DNA of 16,295 nt from Collinsella sp. AF02-46-1 (GTDB lineage: Bacteria > Actinomycetota > Coriobacteriia > Coriobacteriales > Coriobacteriaceae), in contig CAKXKM010000041.1 of NCBI GenBank assembly GCA_934876235.1, positions 1-16,295 of the forward strand, read 5' to 3'. The position numbers and the translations under genes are program-made. This document shows positions 12,883 through 16,295 of this stretch, in pieces (position 1 is the stretch's first letter; every line of letters starts with the position of its first letter). The notes beneath the pieces are model-generated. The model searched no databases and had not been told where the DNA came from. It worked only from the letters and a program-made list of their open reading frames with translations.

Positions 12883-14730
12883 TTATTCGACCGTGACGCT
12901 TTTCGCCAGGTTGCGGGGCTGGTCAACGTCGCAACCGCGCAGGATGGCTACCTCGCGGGCGAGCAGCTGCAGCGGGACGCTCGCCGTGATGGGGCTGAAC
13001 ACGTCGCGGACGGCCGGCACGCGAATGATGCAGTCGGCAATCTTGTTGATCTCCTCGTCGCCCTCGGTGGCAACGACGATGACCTTGGCGCCGCGCGCCT
13101 TGCACTCCATAAGGTTCGACACGGTCTTGTCGTAGGTGGCGCTCTTGGTGGCCACCGCGATGACGGGGAAGCCCGGATCGATCAGTGCAATGGGGCCGTG
13201 CTTCATCTCGCCGGCAGCATACGCCTCGGCGTGCAGGTAGCTGACCTCCTTGAGCTTGAGCGCGCCCTCGTAGGAAATAGCGGCGCCCATGCCGCGACCC
13301 ACGAACAGTGCGGACTGAGCGTCCTTGCAGACAAGCGCGGCCTCGTGCACGGCCTCGGTCTGCGTATCCAGAATCCACTGGATCTGCTCGGCCGTATCGG
13401 AAAGCTCGCGGAACAGCATGCGCGTCTGCTTGGTGGTCAGGCGGTATTTGACTTGCGCCAGCAGCAGGGCCAAAAGCGTGAGGCTCACGACCTGACCGAT
13501 GAAGCTCTTGGTCGAGGCGACCGCGATCTCCTTGTTGGCCTTGGTGTAGATGACGCCGTCGCTCTCGCGCGCCACGGGGCTACCCACCACGTTGGTGATG
13601 CCAAAGACCTTGGCGCCCTTGATACGCGCGTCGCGAATGGCGGCGAGGGTATCGGCCGTCTCGCCCGACTGGGACACGGCAACGACGAGCGTCGTCGGTG
13701 TGATGATGGGGTTGCGGTAGCGGAACTCGCTGGCAGCCTCAACCTCGGTGGGAATGCGAGCCCAGCCCTCAATAAGGTTCTTGGCGATGAGGCCAGCGTG
13801 ATAGCTAGTGCCGCAAGCGATCACGTAGACGCGATCGATGTCGTTGAGCTCCTCGAGCGAAAGGCCCAGCTCGTCGATATCGAGCTCGCCGGCGGGGGTC
13901 ATACGGCCCACCAGCGTATCGCGCACGACGCGCGGCTGCTCGTGGATTTCCTTGAGCATAAAGTCGGGATAACCGCCCTTTTCTGCCATGTCCAGGTCCC
14001 AGTCGATGTGGGTGACCTTGGGCTCGATAACGTTGCCGGCCTCGTCGGTGTACTCGACGCCCGCGGGCGTGAGCTTGGCAAACTGACCGTCCTCGAGCAC
14101 CACGACATCGCGGGTGGCGTCGATGAGCGCGATGACATCGGAAGCAACATAGGAGCCGGTTTCGCCCACGCCGACTACGATCGGGGAATCCTTGCGGGCC
14201 ACGGCGATCACGCCGGGCTCGTCAGCGCACACGGCGGCCAGACCATAGGCACCGACCACGTGGGTGCAAGCCTCGCGCACGGAGGCCATCAGGTCGTGCG
14301 TCTCGGCATAAGCCTCTTCGATCAGATGCGCGAAGACCTCGGTATCGGTCTCGCTCTTAAAGTGGTGGCCGCGGCCCTCTAGCTCTTCGCGCAGCTCGGC
14401 GAAGTTCTCAATGATGCCGTTGTGGACGATGGCGATACGACCGTCGCAGCTGGTGTGGGGATGGGCGTTAACGATGGAGGGCTTGCCGTGGGTGGCCCAA
14501 CGGGTGTGGCCGATACCGCAGGTAGCGTCGCTGTCGATGTTGGAAAGCTCGCTCTCCAGGCCCGCGACCTTGCCCACGCGGCGGATGACATCGAGGTGCG
14601 CCGCGGCGCCCTCGCCCACCTCGAGCGCGACGCCCGAGGAGTCATAGCCGCGATACTCCATACGCTTGAGGCCCGTAACCAGGATGTTCTTTGCAATATC
14701 AGAGCCGGTGTAGCCGACAATTCCGCACAT
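12883..14730 (-). CDS. glmS: Glutamine-fructose-6-phosphate aminotransferase
   Basis: 615-aa glucosamine-6-phosphate synthase. It transfers ammonia from glutamine to fructose 6-phosphate, the first step to UDP-GlcNAc for peptidoglycan. The N-terminal glutaminase starts MCGIVGYTG with the nucleophile Cys2 and contains GIGHTRWATHGKP and HNGIIENF. Two SIS sugar-isomerase domains follow, with VIACGTSYHAG and SQSGETADTLAA (about 310-365) and FVGRGMGAAISYEGALKLKE (near 475-495). The C-terminus, PRNLAKSVTVE, is the family hallmark. Length matches other GlmS (about 600-615 aa). ATG 14730 has GAAGGG upstream. The leader from the likely -10 is only about 70 nt and shows no glmS ribozyme. The gene is flanked by inverted copies of a palindromic repeat. 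Confidence 0.98.
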   Translation of the reverse strand: MCGIVGYTGSDIAKNILVTGLKRMEYRGYDSSGVALEVGEGAAAHLDVIRRVGKVAGLESELSNIDSDATCGIGHTRWATHGKPSIVNAHPHTSCDGRIAIVHNGIIENFAELREELEGRGHHFKSETDTEVFAHLIEEAYAETHDLMASVREACTHVVGAYGLAAVCADEPGVIAVARKDSPIVVGVGETGSYVASDVIALIDATRDVVVLEDGQFAKLTPAGVEYTDEAGNVIEPKVTHIDWDLDMAEKGGYPDFMLKEIHEQPRVVRDTLVGRMTPAGELDIDELGLSLEELNDIDRVYVIACGTSYHAGLIAKNLIEGWARIPTEVEAASEFRYRNPIITPTTLVVAVSQSGETADTLAAIRDARIKGAKVFGITNVVGSPVARESDGVIYTKANKEIAVASTKSFIGQVVSLTLLALLLAQVKYRLTTKQTRMLFRELSDTAEQIQWILDTQTEAVHEAALVCKDAQSALFVGRGMGAAISYEGALKLKEVSYLHAEAYAAGEMKHGPIALIDPGFPVIAVATKSATYDKTVSNLMECKARGAKVIVVATEGDEEINKIADCIIRVPAVRDVFSPITASVPLQLLAREVAILRGCDVDQPRNLAKSVTVE

Positions 14731-14804
14731 AGGATAAATCCCTTCGTTCGCGTGACTGCAAGACGTCCACGCACAAGGGGCGCTGAGACGTACGACGTTC
14801 GAGT

Positions 14805-14810
14805 ATTGTA
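14805..14810 (-). promoter_or_regulatory. Candidate -10 box for glmS
   Basis: Minus-strand TACAAT within GAGTACAATACTCG, 75 bp upstream of the glmS ATG. The local symmetry GAGTA-CAA-TACTC is itself a short palindrome. No clear -35 is seen at 17 bp. Confidence 0.45.
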
Positions 14811-14831
14811 CTCACGCAAACGCAAGCTGAT

Positions 14832-14864
14832 ATACCAGAAGTGGTATCTCAACTTAGATACCAC
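14832..14864. promoter_or_regulatory. Overlapping TGGTAT/ATACCA palindromes upstream of glmS
   Basis: ATACCA-GAAG-TGGTAT (14832-14847) overlaps the 9-bp perfect dyad GTGGTATCT (14841-14849) / AGATACCAC (14856-14864), giving three half-sites in 33 bp. It is placed just upstream of the glmS -10. HutC/NagR-type GntR sites (TGGT...ACCA) look similar. The binding protein is unknown. Confidence 0.4.
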
Positions 14865-14885
14865 CCGATGCACACACGTCCAGCT

Positions 14886-14934
14886 GGTCCAAACCACCAC
14901 AATGGGGACAGGCACCTTTGTGGTGGTTTGGACC
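14886..14934. repeat. GGGACAGG-core palindromic repeat R1
   Basis: A perfect 17-bp inverted repeat pairs 14886-14902 (GGTCCAAACCACCACAA) with 14918-14934. The 15-nt loop is TGGGGACAGGCACCT. It is the mate, in opposite orientation, of the element at 15041-15075. Confidence 0.85.
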
Positions 14935-14961
14935 GGGGCGGCGCTCTGACCCAGCGAAAGA

Positions 14962-15016
14962 TCTCGATCTGTAACATCTGGGGCTCCGGAAGCCGGCTTA
15001 GTGTTACAGATCGAGA
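14962..15016. repeat. 15-bp palindrome of a second type, R2
   Basis: TCTCGATCTGTAACA (14962-14976) pairs perfectly with TGTTACAGATCGAGA (15002-15016) around a 25-nt GC-rich loop. It lacks the GGGACAGG core and sits midway between two elements that have it. No U-tract follows on either strand. Confidence 0.75.
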
Positions 15017-15040
15017 CAATTGAAGGCCCAGGCATCTCAA

Positions 15041-15075
15041 ACCGCCACAAAGGTGCCTGTCCCCTTTGTGGCGGT
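15041..15075. repeat. GGGACAGG-core palindromic repeat R3 (inverted)
   Basis: ACCGCCACAAAG (15041-15052) pairs perfectly with CTTTGTGGCGGT (15064-15075) around GTGCCTGTCCC, the reverse complement of the R1 loop core. Against R1, one arm has CCGCC for CCACC and the other GGCGG for GGTGG, so pairing is preserved by paired changes. Confidence 0.85.
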
Positions 15076-15096
15076 CCGGGGCAGTAGCAGCGTTTC

Positions 15097-15143
15097 CCCA
15101 GATAAAACCTGCCAAAATAAACCTGTCCCTTTTTGGTAGGTTT
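15097..15143. repeat. GGGACAGG-core palindromic repeat R4 (inverted copy of 12767-12812)
   Basis: AAACCTGCCAAAA (15105-15117) pairs with TTTTGGTAGGTTT (15131-15143) with one G-T pair. The loop is TAAACCTGTCCCT. The element ends 4 bp before the extended -10 of the lacI-type gene and covers its -35 region. Confidence 0.85.
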
Positions 15144-15147
15144 GGGA

Positions 15148-15156
15148 TGCTACAAT
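15148..15156 (+). promoter_or_regulatory. Extended -10 promoter of the LacI-family gene
   Basis: TGC-TACAAT, an extended -10 with 5 of 6 matches, 36 bp before the ATG. The -35 position is occupied by the T-rich arm of the R4 repeat and has no consensus, so the TG extension probably carries the promoter. Confidence 0.55.
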
Positions 15157-15191
15157 CTGGCTTGTACTTGAAACGCATCAAAGGGGCCGCT

Positions 15192-16295
15192 ATGGCAAAG
15201 ATAAAAATCAGCGATGTCGCGCGCGAGGCAGGGGTCTCGCTGGGCACGGTGTCCAACGCGCTCAACCACCCCGAAAAGCTGCGCCCCGAGACCCTCAAGC
15301 TCATCAACGAGACCATCAATCGCTTGGGCTACCTGCCCAACCAAAGCGCCCGTCAGCTCGCGGGCGGCACCACCAAGTCCTTTGGCCTGGTCCTCCCCCG
15401 TCTCGACCACGGCTTCTCACTCCAGATTGCCAGCGGCGCCCATAACGAGGCACGCAAGCACGGCTATGACTTGCTCATCGCCAACGCCGACAACGACGAC
15501 ATTCTCGAAGACCATTACCTGCGCTATTTTATGGGCACGCAGATGTCCGGCGTCATGGTTCAGCCCATGGCGTCCCCCGACTGGCACCCCGCCATGGCCA
15601 AGATGCCCGTGCCGATCGTCCATCTGGACATCCACTGTTCCGAGCCCGGTTATTACGTGGCCGCCGACAACGAGGCACAGGGGCGCATTATCGCCGAGCT
15701 CGCCATCGCCCGCGGCGCGCACCATATCACCGTTGTGGGCAGAGCGGCATTTATGCAGCTCACCCTGCGTGTGCTTGGCATTCACAAGGCCCTTGCTCTG
15801 CACCCCGATATCAAGATCGAAGTCATCGACGCCGGCGAATGGAATACCGCTGCCGACGGCTACGGCATCGGTGCCCAAATCGCCGAGCGCCCCGCGGACG
15901 AGCGCCCCGATTTTGTCATCGGCCTGACCGACGTACTGGCGTCGGGCGTTATCTCGGCGTTAATCGACAAGGGCATCTCCGTCCCCGAGCAGGTCCGCGT
16001 GGCAGGCTGCGACGGAAATCCGCTCGCCTGGAGCGGGTCGGTCCCGCTGACCACAGTAGCGCCTCCGGGCTACGAGATTGGCCGCAAGGGCGTTCAGTTG
16101 CTGATGGAGCAGATCGAGAACAAACCCGCCGCCAAGACCAAACACGTCCGTATCGGCTCTGCCGCGCGCCCCGTCACCGCGGTCACGGCCATCGAGGATA
16201 TCAACCGCCAAGAAATCGTACGCCCCTTCTTGCTCGAGCGCGTGAGCACCCGCAGCATCTCCCCCGACGCGGCCGCAGCCCCCGCGGCCCCCGCC
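15192..16295 (+). CDS. LacI-family transcriptional regulator (3' end outside window)
   Basis: 368 codons are visible with no stop before the window edge. The N-terminal helix-turn-helix and hinge read MAKIKISDVAREAGVSLGTV, SNALNHPEKLRPETL and INRLGYLPNQSARQLAGG (about 1-60), typical of LacI/PurR. A periplasmic-binding-protein-like effector domain follows (about 63-330), with a GVMVQPM strand, a DNEAQGRII segment and VIGLTDVLASGVISAL. The effector is probably a sugar or similar metabolite. Beyond residue 345 the protein continues into an Ala/Pro-rich tail (SPDAAAAPAAPA) not usual for the family. ATG 15192 has AAGGGG 5 nt upstream. It is divergent from glmS across 461 bp filled with palindromic repeats. 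The targets are unknown; the gene to its right is not visible. Confidence 0.92.
   Translation, partial: MAKIKISDVAREAGVSLGTVSNALNHPEKLRPETLKLINETINRLGYLPNQSARQLAGGTTKSFGLVLPRLDHGFSLQIASGAHNEARKHGYDLLIANADNDDILEDHYLRYFMGTQMSGVMVQPMASPDWHPAMAKMPVPIVHLDIHCSEPGYYVAADNEAQGRIIAELAIARGAHHITVVGRAAFMQLTLRVLGIHKALALHPDIKIEVIDAGEWNTAADGYGIGAQIAERPADERPDFVIGLTDVLASGVISALIDKGISVPEQVRVAGCDGNPLAWSGSVPLTTVAPPGYEIGRKGVQLLMEQIENKPAAKTKHVRIGSAARPVTAVTAIEDINRQEIVRPFLLERVSTRSISPDAAAAPAAPA

Noticed and set aside
13198..14382. Plus-strand open frame of 394 codons opposite glmS
   Set aside because: Antisense shadow; glmS is certain and the plus frame lacks SD and motifs.
14731..14800. glmS ribozyme
   Set aside because: The leader is about 70 nt and no ribozyme core or P1 cleavage context is visible.
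14886..15143. CRISPR array
   Set aside because: The units differ in stem, orientation and spacing, with no constant repeats and spacers and no cas genes.

Overview
The window is chromosomal DNA of a high-GC bacterium. GC-ending codons, SD-led genes, short gene-dense layout and gene content fit the Coriobacteriia, probably a gut Collinsella-like actinobacterium. That placement is an inference from style and gene families; no rRNA or marker gene is present to prove it. I see no prophage, transposase gene, tRNA, rRNA or CRISPR array.

Layout, left to right. A bidirectional-looking hairpin (1-33) is followed by three metabolic or housekeeping genes: ilvE (branched-chain aminotransferase, minus), a DedA-family membrane protein (minus) and, divergent from it, cysE (serine acetyltransferase, plus). 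From 3125 to 7366 lies a tight minus-strand operon, marR - ABC exporter subunit 1 - ABC exporter subunit 2. The two half-transporters look like an asymmetric heterodimer: subunit 1 lacks the catalytic Glu and the H-loop His, and subunit 2 has a deviant signature motif. A pair of 14-bp repeats sits over the likely marR promoter and is probably the autorepressor site. Next come a 96-aa orphan (minus), a nitroreductase-family flavoprotein (plus) and a 191-aa single-pass membrane orphan (minus).

From 9355 to 12768 there is a possible regulatory-transport module. It holds a Fis-type regulator with a wrecked sigma-54-activator ATPase domain, a YeiH/UPF0324 membrane protein (putative sulfate-type exporter) and a divergent GntR/FCD repressor. 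Between the yeiH stop and the regulator start lies an undescribed structured element. In the minus-strand transcript it forms a 15-bp helix, extended by 4 bp past a bulge, and its loop can pair with flanking sequence as a 7-bp pseudoknot.

The right end holds glmS (minus) and a divergent LacI-family regulator (plus, cut by the window edge). The glmS flanks carry a family of palindromic repeats sharing the core GGGACAGG. Two near-identical 46-bp copies lie in opposite orientation on either side of glmS. Two further inverted copies have compensated stem changes, and an unrelated 15-bp palindrome sits between them. This looks like a REP/BIME-type array, and it runs into the lacI promoter. The repeat family and the 10.7-kb RNA element are the most novel-looking parts of the window.
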